Shown here one piece after another: positions 36,950-48,300 of a DNA stretch of 64,000 nucleotides. The first letter of the stretch is position 1. Each line of letters opens with the position of its first letter. The translations under genes were made by a program, and so were the position numbers. The notes under the pieces are model-generated. The model was not told the DNA's origin. It ran no database searches and saw only the letters and a program-made list of their open reading frames with translations. Origin of the DNA: Saccharina japonica (taxonomy: Eukaryota; Sar; Phaeophyceae; Laminariales; Laminariaceae); NCBI GenBank assembly GCA_008828725.1, contig MEHQ01003655.1:29711-93710 (forward strand). Reading direction: 5' to 3'.

Positions 36950-37510
36950 GGTTAAGAGAAGGCATAGGAATTAAAACGTATTATTTGCACAGCCCAACGG
37001 ACTTCGCGAAAACGCTGAAACTGCGATTTTGTGTAGGGGACCGGGACCTGCCAGAAAGAAGGAGATATGTATACCACAAGTAGCCGAGACGAAGAGGAAG
37101 TAGATGCACAGATGTGCCCCTGCGGCAAAGCACTAGAGAGTAGATGTCCCATAGTGGGAGAATGTGAAATGTGCAAGGATGAACGAGATGTGTTTGAAGA
37201 GGAACACGAGGAAAGTAGACGAATGTGACATGGAGAAGTTTGGTACGCTAGATAGTAACGACAAAACGATCGCTACCTTAGGAGATAGATGGTGGCCACT
37301 GGTGGCGAAACAGGAAGGGGATGGGATTAGCAAAACGTTTCTTTGTAATATATGGAAAGAACGTCATGTGCGCCCAAATGTTTGAAGTGTCTCTATTAGG
37401 ATTAGGAACGGTGCTCCGCCTCGAAAGAAATGCGTGGCCGATGGATAAACGACTAAGGCAAGCAACAAATCAGTACGCCCATTCCCCCTCCTACCCCGAC
37501 TAGGATGTAT
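36950..37510 (+). mobile_element. 5'-truncated LINE: C-terminal zinc-binding fragment
   Basis: A short frame at 37067-37228 reads MCPCGKALESRCPIVGECEM, a Cys-rich cluster like that at the C-terminus of many LINE reverse transcriptases. A frame change leads into 37164-37385 (TIATLGDRWWPLVAKQEGD, then KTFLCNIWKERHVRPNV), and another into 37321-37503. Three frames over 400 bp show decay. It differs from the LINE at 30.5 kb, so it is a second family or a distant copy. Confidence 0.6.
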
Positions 37511-37644
37511 GATCTCAGTTTAAGGAGGGAAGGCTTCGGTGCTTTCTTCGCTTATTGGCTCGCGGCGAATTGTGCACACACCCTATCGTAGTATTAGCCT
37601 CATAGAGACGTAGGAGTGCCCTACGACTCTCTGTGTGGCGCCTC

Positions 37645-37745
37645 TCGACATACAGTGCGCGCCCGGTGTTGAGAAACGTAAAGTTGTTGGCCAGGCTCGA
37701 TTTCTTATTTTGTTTCCGACGTTGATATTACTCTATTGTATAAGA
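37645..37745. repeat. Diverged repeat, also at 6300-6420
   Basis: Shared pieces in the same order are CATACAGTG, GAGAAACGT, CCAGGCTC and TCTTATTT. In this copy it lies just after the LINE fragment, so it may be the tail of that LINE family. Similarity is modest. Confidence 0.35.
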
Positions 37746-38657
37746 TTTTGAGGGGATCCCACTGTTGAGCTGTGTTTCTTAAACCAATGTTCTTATTGTT
37801 CATATCAATCTGAGCCTGTTTTAGTTTAATAACGGCGGAGGCCCACTGTACCAGGCAGTACTGTTTTTAAGTTTGGTATAATATACACTTCGAAGTAGCA
37901 GCTTACCTGGTACCGATACCTGGTACCGTACCTTGGCTTCGTATAAATACATCTTGTACAGCAACTGGAAAAACACAGGGCATTCTCAATTCAATCCCTC
38001 TGTATTTTGTAACTGCGTACTGCTGTACTACTGCTGCGCTGCAAAAAATACCCCAGCACCAATTCCAACTTGTATGGCCCAAATACGTGAGCTACAGAGC
38101 AATATAATACATGGTAGTAGTTATGAAGGAGTTAACACTCCCTGCAGATAAGAGCTCTAAATACCTAATATATCACCCTGACATATATTAGCGTACCTAC
38201 CTATTGACCTCCTATTGACCTCGCGAATGCACCCATGTATGCAGGTATAAGCCTTGGATAAACACGACGATGACTGCGGCTGCTGTGGGAAGGCTTGTCA
38301 CAATTACCAAGGTAGGGGGAGAGAAAAATATACGATCCTTGCGCGATTTGGTGATTAGCCAGCGGATGTCGCCGCCTGCTATTGCCGAACGTTGCGGCGG
38401 CTTAAATCACCCCCAAATGTGTACAGTAGTTCTACGTTAAACCGCTGCACACAACTCGCGTCAAGAAGACATCTCGTTCAGAACAAGGCTGAATTTTCAC
38501 CGCTTCACTAATCTTGAGCTTTTAGGCTAATATATACTGGGACTCAGAGTCTATAGTCCCCGTCCCCGACGCTATTAATAGACCTGATTTTTGCAAAAGG
38601 ACGTTTCTCAGTTCAGGTTTATTCCCGCTGCTCGCCTATTAGTATCGAATGCGTGCA

Positions 38658-38885
38658 TGTCATGGTAATGCTGGAAGGGTGTGGAAATGCCGGTAACAAC
38701 CTGATAACAGGTATTGCGATTGTGTTAGGAGTACTTTGAAGGCGTAACTTGGATGGAAACCAGGGTTGTTTCAAGGCGAGACAACTCGAGCCTCCAGACT
38801 TTCAATATTTTGTCGTGCAAAAATGATCAAAGCTGCTCTTCTTCTACTTCTAAACATACGAACAACAAATACTCGTATGACAGTT
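38658..38885 (+). repeat. Diverged solo LTR-like copy of the gypsy family
   Basis: It starts TGTCATGGTAATGCTGG and keeps GTGTGGAAATG, GTATTGCGATTGTG, AGTACTTTGAAGGCGTA and CTGCTCTTCTTCTAC in the order of the LTRs at 14229 and 22633. The 3' end fades out. It is clearly older than the other LTR copies. Confidence 0.6.
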
Positions 38886-40666
38886 CATTGTACTGCTGTG
38901 TTCTACGATTTCATTCATCAGAGATTCTGTTGAAGACAGCGAACCTATATGCTACGTACTGAATATTGTTGTGTACGACGTAGGAACCTACGATAGCACC
39001 TTTAATACGACCCCGCGATGGGTGGGACGTTATATCAAGTAATTTTATGTACAACTATCAAAAATCAACTTGCCCGATACCTTGGCTTTAATGCACGAAT
39101 GTCTGATACTCACTGCAAGTGTCGTCAACCTAATACAAGCAGCAACTTCTAACTCTCCTTAGTTGGTCAGTGTGCTGGTCTAAACTACGTGTCTGTGTAT
39201 GTACGAAGTATTAATAAAACCAATCGTAAGGTCACAACAAAATTAAATTACTCTTTTGCCGCATAGAAACAGCACCAACCGTTACTGGTCACGATTCATT
39301 TTCGACTGATGATCGATCGTTCTAAATTTAAGACATCGAATACAATGCCAACCCTGGCAACGCAAACTCATGGCGACGGTTATGATCAGTGTGACACCTA
39401 GACTGTCAATAGCATGCGAACAAAAAACGACACACACAGAACCTTGGAATCCGCGCGGGTCTCTCTACAAATTTGCCAGACAGACTTACGGTACGGTAAC
39501 AAACCATACTACGCCTGTCAACCTTATTGGTCGTATGCATCGTTTCTGAAAGAATGTCAGATACATCAAGCAGGGTTAACTATCAGCATATGGTTGATTC
39601 CACAAACCAAATTGAACATTCTTATCGTACTGCGCAGTAACTGCATATCTGCTATAATTCTCAGCTACAGAAGAAATTGTTCAACAATGTTTCAATGATC
39701 GGTTCGTTGATCGAAATAGGTATAACTTCGTAGTGCTGTGGCAGCCGACCTGGGTGATGTTACTACGCCACTGCAACGAAAATCTTGCACGGATAGACAC
39801 TATTGATATCAGCCGAGCCACGTTTCTGCTGCCACCCCATACAAAAGAAAGTGTGGTGTTACGTTCTGCGAAGCAAATAAACCTTGCAGTTCAGTGAGTG
39901 CGACCACCGACAAAAGTGATGCCCCTCCCAGCAATCCAGATGATGATGAGGATGCCTAGCGACCCCGATGATGTACAGCTACCTCAGTAGCCCGTACATG
40001 ATAATGATGCTATTCAGTGACCCCAGAAGCGTTTTAACAGCAGCCCCAAGCGATAGATGTGATGTGATCATTCCAACAGGCGTTCTCCGCCGGCAATCTC
40101 CATAGGTATATTGAACGTTGTGGCCCGATTCCGACAGACATATCTCCGGAGACCCACTTGCTGTTGTTGTGGTGACTGGGTAGCTCTGACAGTCCCAGCG
40201 AACACCAGTGTTGTATCGGCTCCGAAAGGTGTCATCTCCGGCAACCTCAAGCGTTTTCTACAGCGATCACATGAGCCGACGTTCCGGTGACCCGGTCTCT
40301 TGGTTATGAGGAGACCCCTCCTATTCATGAACGGGAGGCTCTCGTGGATAGATATCACCTTGTTCTTAAACCTGCGTGTTGCACGAGCTGAGCTCCCTGT
40401 CGAATACGGGTGCCCGGGATGAAGAAGAAGGTCGCCTTGTAGGACAGCACACCTGCCGCTCGTTCTTCGTGACGCCTCTCATACATAGTCCAGTATGGAA
40501 GTACGAGTAGGTCATATCGCTGGTACGTACGCGCAGCCGTTATCATTCGAGCAGCAGCAGTCGTGCAGAAACGGTGACAATAGTGTCGAACGAGCCCGTC
40601 ACACGAAGAAAATAATCCAACCTACAGGCTGGTTCAGGCATATCACCCAAAATTCATTCAGTGGCG
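38886..40666. other. No gene recognised
   Basis: Unique sequence with no domain, repeat array or RNA gene that I can support. A patch of GATGATGATGAGGATG lies near 39940. Confidence 0.55.
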
Positions 40667-40940
40667 AATGTCCACGCCGTTTTTTGGAGTTAGACCCTGA
40701 AAATTTGGCACACGTGTTTTATGCGCCCTACCCGAGACTTTAACGGATGGTTTTTTTTTTGGTTTTTTTTCGTCAGATATTGCTTGTTTTGTATTTTTTT
40801 GGGAAATTTGGGTCTTAAGAGATCCAAAATTTCCGGCGAAAAAAAAACAAAAAAAAACCCATTCGTAAAAGGCTCGGGTAGGGCGCATAAAACAAGTGTA
40901 CCAAATTTCAGGGCCTATCTCCAAAAAACGGCGTGGACAT
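40667..40940. repeat. 274-bp inverted repeat
   Basis: The arms start AATGTCCACGCCGTTTTTTG and end with its complement. Both hold the landmark GCGCCCTACCCGAG in mirror order and A/T homopolymer tracts. The middle is AT-rich. It is probably a MITE, but I cannot assign a superfamily. Confidence 0.6.
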
Positions 40941-41099
40941 TTTGACTTTTATGCGGTAAAAGTGCAAAAATAGGCGTCCCCTCGCAGTTACTTAGTTTTA
41001 GTATATAATCGATTTTGGGCGTTAAATATGACTTAATATGATCATACGCAGTCAGATTTTCGAATATTTGCGTGAAACTTTGTACAAACATGCCTTAGA

Positions 41100-41375
41100 C
41101 CACCTGGAAGCGGCTCGTTCAGAAAAAAAAAATGGGGGATTTCCTACGGAAACGCCTGACTATTGTTGACCACTTTGAAGGCCTGTGATTGGCCGGGCCA
41201 CATTTTCGGCGGTAGCGCCAGTTCTAGGTCCTTGAACAAACAACTGGCGACGTCACCCTCTTCCACTGTTCATGGCGGTCAGTATGATACCAAATATGTG
41301 ACATTGGAGTTGCTATTGCATGCGGCATTCGTGACTGACGAAATTTTGGGTGATATGCCTGAACCAGCTCGTAGC
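41100..41375. repeat. Dispersed repeat, partner at 5860-6135
   Basis: This is the second copy of the repeat described at 5.86 kb. The two differ at roughly a fifth to a quarter of sites by eye, with small indels, so the duplication is old. Confidence 0.65.
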
Positions 41376-42557
41376 GGGCCCTGAAATGGAGAAAAACATC
41401 GAACCAGACCCGGTCGTAGTCGATGTCAGAAACAAGAATGTTTGCAGTCGGCCAGACCCTTGGGGGTTTCTACAGGGAGACCCTGGTGCACGTACTCGGA
41501 GAAAGTAGTCCGAGCGAACCCTGTGACGTACCCCACGACAGCAGTAAAAACTGACCCCGTGGCGTACTCGACGAAAGCGATCAACCTTAACCTACTCGAC
41601 GAGAGGTACTCAAATGTAGTATTTACACACACGACTTGAACGAGGCGTGACCAGCCCCATGCTCGAAACCAACAAGCTTTCGATGGCACGTACTCGAAAG
41701 ACACTCACGTTCCAGGGTCACTCCTAAACTGTATGTGCAGTGCTGTACAGTAGTAGTTCGTCGCCCTGCTGTAGGTAGATGCTGTTGCTCTTGGCTTTTT
41801 TCACACCCCTTAGATTTAGGACTTATCCCACAGCCCTCGTACTCGTTTGTTGCACCTACGTGGCACCAGCTCAGCCCCAGATAATGACGGTCCTGGCAGA
41901 TCCTTGCGCTTGTAGAAGGGTAGAAAGAAGCTGTCGTTCATTGTATTCTTCAGTAGCCATTTTCACAGATGGGATGATGATCGTGATCAATCCTGGCATC
42001 TCTCTCTTGCAGAACCTCAGCGGGCGAAGCAGCTCAGGGTCGTCAGGCGTATAGCCGTACTCCAGAAGTGCCTCGTGACCCGCAGCCCTTTAAAGATAAC
42101 GAAAATCGAGGCTATAACTTATTGGGGATATACAGTGTACCCACCAATATGTGTACAATAGATCATCTACTGAGTTTCGTCAGACAGCATATCTACCACA
42201 GCAGAAGTAAACACATCAGTTGGTGTTTCTCGACTGGTATAGCATAAGCTGCGGTCCGACGAACGGATGAAAGAAGGAAGCCCCAAGGGCAGTTGTGTTG
42301 TCGATTAATATCGGTCTCGAACAGAAGGCGAAACGCGGGGAGAGTGATGGACAGGAAGCGAGTGGGTGTGACTGGTACATATCTCGAAAATCAGTAACTC
42401 AAAACACACAAGGGATCCTCGACCCTCGTTATGCGGTGTAACTTCAAAAGTAGAAGATAAGACCTTCATATATACACGCGAGTATTTCCCGGTGTGCTCT
42501 TGCTGACGTACAAAACATATTACAATCTCAATAATTTCTCCGACCCTTTTATGGCAG
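41376..42557. other. Probable 5' region of the ZU5-like gene
   Basis: At least one upstream exon of the gene is expected here or further left, since the first placed exon has no start codon. I could not choose it by eye. A 91-codon frame at 41779-42054 with a hydrophobic start is a weak candidate. Confidence 0.35.
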
Positions 42558-45326
42558 ATCCGAGTCGATAACCTGCCACTTCCCTGGTCAGCTGGGTGGG
42601 AGACAAGGTATTTCAAGGTGGTGATTTCCTGTGCCGGGTTACGGTTGGGGGAGACACTCCCGGAGGAGCTGACCACCGATGGCTGCATCGAGTGGGTGGA
42701 GCCTCTCCAGCTGTCGACGCGTGGTAGAAACGAAAGCCTCGTCGGCATCGTTGTTTCCAGAAGGCATTTGGGAGGTGACTCCTGGTGCCAGGTGCCAGGT
42801 TGCCGATTCGAATGCTCTCTTTTGGAATTGGGGCACTCCGTTTGGCGTCAACCGTTAGCCCGCGACGGTGCCGGGCCTATCCTTCGGGCAAACGTGGAGA
42901 CGGTTTTTGAGGGAGACGATGGCCCTGAAGGCGCTGACAATCCTGGTACGTTAATAGAGGGGGACAAGAATCAGGTCGTCGGTGGATATCTGGAGACGTT
43001 AACGAAAGGAGGCAAGGCTCAAGGGGAGAGTGGGCACGTGGAGGCCGCCTCGGCGGGAAACAAGCCTCATGGAAGCGATGAGCATCTAGAGACGCTTCCA
43101 GAGGACGGCGGGAGTCCAGGGAGTGATGGGCGCCCGGTGAAGCTCTTACAGGGAGACAAGGGCCAGGAAACTGTCGAGGGTCTGAATACCCTCTTGCAGA
43201 CACACAAGCGTCGGAGTACTGCTCATTATTTGGAGACGATCGTAGACGGATATGGTAGTCAGGAGGATGTTACGGATCTGGAAACGGTCGTAGGGGGAGA
43301 CTACATTCAGGCGGTGGCTGAGCGGCTGCAAACGCGCTTGAAGGGCAGTAAGAGAGAGCGGTATGGTGGACATCTGGAGGCGCTCGTAGCGGGAGACAAC
43401 ACGCAGGGGACTGCTGATCATGTGGGGATGTTCTTAGCCGGAGACACAAGGCATCGGACTTCTCGGCAACTGGAAACGTTCGTACATTGGGCTGCTGACC
43501 CGCCACCGACGTCCGGCCAGGAAACGCAAGAGGCTCAGTTCGACCCTTTCAATGATGATAGTGATGACACGGACCAGCCCCAGACGGTCTTTGTTTCCGA
43601 GCGAGATCCAAATTCACCAAAATGGGGAAGAGAGGCGGGAAAAGGTCGTATTTGGCTCCACCAACATGAACGTTCGACTTCAACTCTGGCTTACGATAGA
43701 GTCTCGAAATACGCAACCTCACTGCCGGCGCGAAGGCCTCGGTTATGGGCACTGAAGTCAACCTCGGTGCGAAATCGCAACAAGATTTCAGCCGTAGGCA
43801 GTGACAGTAATGCCTATGAGCGCAGCTCGGTCCGACAAATCGACAATATCAAGCCCGAATCCGCATCTCCGTCGTTAATCCCTAGACTGGAGAAGCATGT
43901 AGTACCACACCAGCGAACGGATAGAGGGCGACCCAATCCGTCGAGCGCATCGGCCCTACGGTCCAGTTCGTCTGGAGGATCATTATCACCGGTGCACGGG
44001 GCTGTCGGTTCCCTCGTCCCTCATGGGGCGGGACCCCAGCCTTTCGTGTATCTCTTCAGCACTAACTCATATCGCGCAAACACGCCTTCCAGAATGTCGT
44101 ACGGTCTAACACAGGATAGCAGGGGAATGCCGGGTTGGGGGGGTCTGGCAGGTGGCGGGCTGGCGACAGAGGAAAAAGGGCTAGTCGCTGTCTACGGAAG
44201 AGGGTGGTACGGGGGCCACACCTCTCGGATACCGTCTTGGATGCAGCAGGAAACGCAGAGTGAGAGCACAGCGAGCCCCGCCGACTCTTCTCCGAGTGTC
44301 GAACTTGGTGAAAAAAACGCTGCCCCACGACTGCAACGAGGAGCGTATTTTCCCCAAGCCGCAAACCCTCAAAGTGGGAAACTCAGGCATAATTCCGTGC
44401 ACACGTCGCCAACCGTGGCGCACTTGACCGCTCCCACCTCTTCTACCGCTCCCCCCTCATACGAGGAGGCGACGCGGGTCGAGCGGGAGGAGGCGGAATC
44501 CTCAGCCGCAGACTTTCTGCCACCGCCGGAGGTCGAACAAGGGCCGCGTTCGCCGTTGTTGGCATCGTTCCGTCATTTTCCGGATGTGGAGGTGGAGGGA
44601 GTGTCACATCTTCTTACTCCGTCGCCCTATTTCATGGGCTCCGATTCACCGCCACCGTCGTACGACTCGATGTTTAGGTTGACGCATGTTTATAGCCCTG
44701 GGCATGTTCTTACCCGCCGTGGGAATGCTTTTTCCGCTCTCCCAGAAGCAGAAGTCAACGATGTCACAGCAGTAACGAACAACCGACTTCTCAGGCGTGA
44801 CTACCGCGGCGACGGTTTGGCGTCCAGCTCAATGGATTCCACAAAGGGGCTCACTTCGACGGGGACTTTGACGAAGCTTGAGAGCCATACCACTGGTAAC
44901 CGTGCCCACGTACAGAACACCTCCGACGAAGTCTCCTTTTACGCAGGAAGGGTAGTGCAGCCAGTTGAATCATCATCGGTGGAGATACGGGGGCCGTCAG
45001 GCTCGGCGTCCCGCGTCGCCGCCGTTGCTCGAGACCCGTCGCCTGAGGCGGTCGAGGCAACCCCCTGTCCCCAGGCCTTAATGGTACAGCCTTCAGAAAC
45101 ACCGACGAACATCGAGCATACCGACCCCATCTACTTTACATGTGTCTCTCCTCGCTCTGTGTGGGGGGAGTGTGACTTCCAGCTGAGGGTATCAGCGTCC
45201 TCGCGTCAAGTTCAAGATATTCTGGCGCAGACGGTATGGCGGAAGAAAGCAGAGGAGGATGTGACCACATCGGGTGTGCCGGGAGCAATGAGGATTGCAC
45301 GAGGGAAGACGGTGACGGTGAAATTG
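42558..45326 (+). CDS. Exon A: repeat region, PPxY region, start of the beta-rich module
   Basis: The frame is open from 42507. A pyrimidine-rich stretch ending TTATGGCAG makes 42558 the likely exon start, giving IRVDNLPLPWSAGWETRYFK. The first ATG in this frame lies inside the repeats (codon at about residue 291), so translation must begin in an earlier exon. The exon ends at GTG AAA TTG before the donor GTGAGATAG. Its last 70 residues run from DPIYFTCVSPRSVWGECDF to GKTVTVKL and continue directly into exon B. It is long (2,769 nt) and rich in Gly, Asp and Ser. Confidence 0.75.
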
Positions 45327-48300
45327 GTGAGATAGGAGAGGGGGGGGGGGGGGGGGGGGCGTACTCGTGTGTTACTTGAGTTAGATATTTTGCCATTTAC
45401 CAAGGTATCCCTTTCGAGACGGACCATCGCGGGGGGGGGGGGTATTGACCACGAGCAGCACGCATATCATATGACGTTCAATTGAGAATATGTATGGAGT
45501 AGTGTTTTCCGAGCCATGCTACGGTAGAACGGGCACGATTGGGCTCAATCACCAATGACTGACGCGAATCCTCAATTGAGGAATCGCCCGTTATCTTCGC
45601 GCTCCCTTTTAATTGAAGAAAACGAGTGTTCGTATGCCTAGGGACCGGTTTGTTCATCGGTTTGCGCGCAATGTTCCTCAGGATCGAGTTTCGGGTGAGT
45701 TGTAGAGCACATACTGACGCGAGGAATCCGAAGGTACCCCCTCTTAGCATAACTCTTCTAGCGCCATCGCGGGTGCACCTGTCCGACCCCGTCTCCGATG
45801 GTGAGAACGGTGTTTGTCCCCTTGTAGATAGTGTACCTTCTTCAGCCCAATTTCTACGAAGCATCCTCACACAGGAGCAAAACCCACCGAAGTGGTTCGA
45901 ATCGGACTTCTTAGCTTGATCAACGCTTGTCGCGCGTGACTTCAACGGCGTAAACGTTGAGCGTCGATGCCGTCGAGAGCCCCATCCTGCTGGTGTGACA
46001 CACTTACAGTTATGTCAGGACGTGGGGTTTACGCAAATCTCACTAATTCACGCCGCACCTATCCTTGCATTTTACCCACGGTGGCACCGTTTCAATAGGA
46101 GCTACCCGAGAACGTGTTCAAGATCTTGGACCCTGACAGCGGCGGCGCCAGCGAGGCCGCCACCAACCATCCCTCATCCGTTCGAGACTTCGTGTGGGAC
46201 GGGAATGGGCAGGAGGCGAATTTCAATGTGACGTGCTTGCCCGGTGTTACCCCGGGGGCTGTGGATTGCAGCGTGTGTCTCATCCAGAGTGGCAGTTCCA
46301 TGCGGTTGTCCTTTTCCATCGAGGTGGTGGAGGCTGAAGTTTCGCCCTGTTCGTCAGAATGCGGTGATGGGGTGGCGATGGATACGGCCTTGGGAGAAGT
46401 CGAGGGTAGCATTGAGGAGGACGACCCCAGCGAGGCGACCATCTCCGACGCTGAACGTGTGAGTGGAACCCAGGAGATAACGCTAACTTCAACCTTGCAC
46501 GCATCGGACAGGTCGTGATGTGTCCCAACTCAATGGCCCAGACAAATCAGGCGGAATGCATTTACGTAGAGATAACGCGCATACTACGTATCATCATGTG
46601 TAAACGTGTACAGATCGCACCGATCCTTCCAGATCGGAATCCATCGTGTTTGCAAACCCGTACACACGCATGATGACGTGACCATATGATGTAGGTCACT
46701 ACTGTGGAAACATGTGCAGATTACTCAAATCCTGTTCGTAAACCAGCCCCGTGGCAACTCGTAGAGATGATGCAGATCCTCGACAACGATTTTGTGTGGT
46801 CTGTAAAAAGATTTGACCGGTCCGACGTATGCACCCTTGAAGGCCCATGGCGTTTAGTCCGCACTTGTGTTATCGACAATTGATAGCCCGACGGGGGGCG
46901 AGAGAAAACGAGGTGGTGTTTTGCGATGTCAATTTCATCGACGCAAGCGTACTAAAATCCGAGACTGCTAAAATGTGTCGCGATATTACGAGGTGATATC
47001 GAGATCGGGCCCCGTCGAGTAATCGCGATACACGATGGGAAGATGTCCCGATAACTCCCTTAACGTATCTGTGCATATAAAAGGCGGACATGTGCTACTA
47101 CTGTGCAACGATGTGAGCTATTGAGCATACAGAACATGTCTTACTGTGTGTGTTTGTGGGTAGGTGCTCTACAGCGCGCAGCGTTAATGCTAGAACCCGT
47201 TCGTGAACGATAACAGCACGTGTGTCGTGTGTTTGAGTACTTGCTCCCCTTCGAGCCGTTTCGAATACGTTTGTATGGTGAACAAATATCGCGACTACAG
47301 CAAAAGTAGCGGTACGGAAACCTTGGCGCAGTATACACTTGCAACGACGAGTTATCGTGATTGCCGAAATCGATACATGACGTTTAGCGCAACGTTATGA
47401 TTTCAATGTTTGTGGGGCGCGATTTGCAACGTAGACTTCTTCATGCGAACTTTGGTCTACAGGAGGTGTGCACATGGTCGCTTAAATATATACAGGCAGC
47501 CTATGTATATGCTGTGTGTATACTGTAAATCTAAAAGTAAATGTATTTCCTTCTATTTAATACTGCTGCTCTCATATTATTAACAGACGGCTTCGTGGTG
47601 GCACTGCTGTACATTGCATACATTACCCAGTTTTGGTCGGCAGAATGCTGACGGCTCTAACAAAAGAAAGATACATTTCGACGCCCCTTACGTGTCGGCG
47701 GCCGTACGTCATGCCAACGCAAACAAGTTGACGAGAGTGATAAAATTTGCTGCTGCGCGAGTGAGGTCCTACGTACTACTATTAATAGTGACACAAGATG
47801 ATATGTCCAAGCCGATGCTCTCGTGCTATGTACCAACAGGAGCCGGATCCAATCGCTGGAGAGGACGTGGCCGGCCCGGGTGTCCCAACAAGACCATCCG
47901 TGGTGAGCGACCAAGCCTCCCCAACACTGGCGTGCCCAGGCCGTGGATCACTGCGGTTGCTGATGTACCTACCGTACACCGGTGAACAGTGCGCTATCTG
48001 CCGCATAACCGTTACCACAGCCCCCTATATATAAACGTAGGCGACACAACTTCAAACATTCTGACTTTGGGGCGCAGACCTTAATTCGTATCGCATGCAA
48101 GGCAAACGTCTGTCCAAACCTGCAGTATAATACAACGTGAGCATGAAAAATACCTGGTGTACCAGGTATACGTAAATTTCTTATGTTTCGTGCAAACATC
48201 ATGACAAATTATTTTTTAATTCTCGTTTTTATTTGCTGTACGCCGTAGTGCTGCCGTTGTGTAGTCCCTGGTATATTTAGCGTGCGCCCGCCAATATGAT

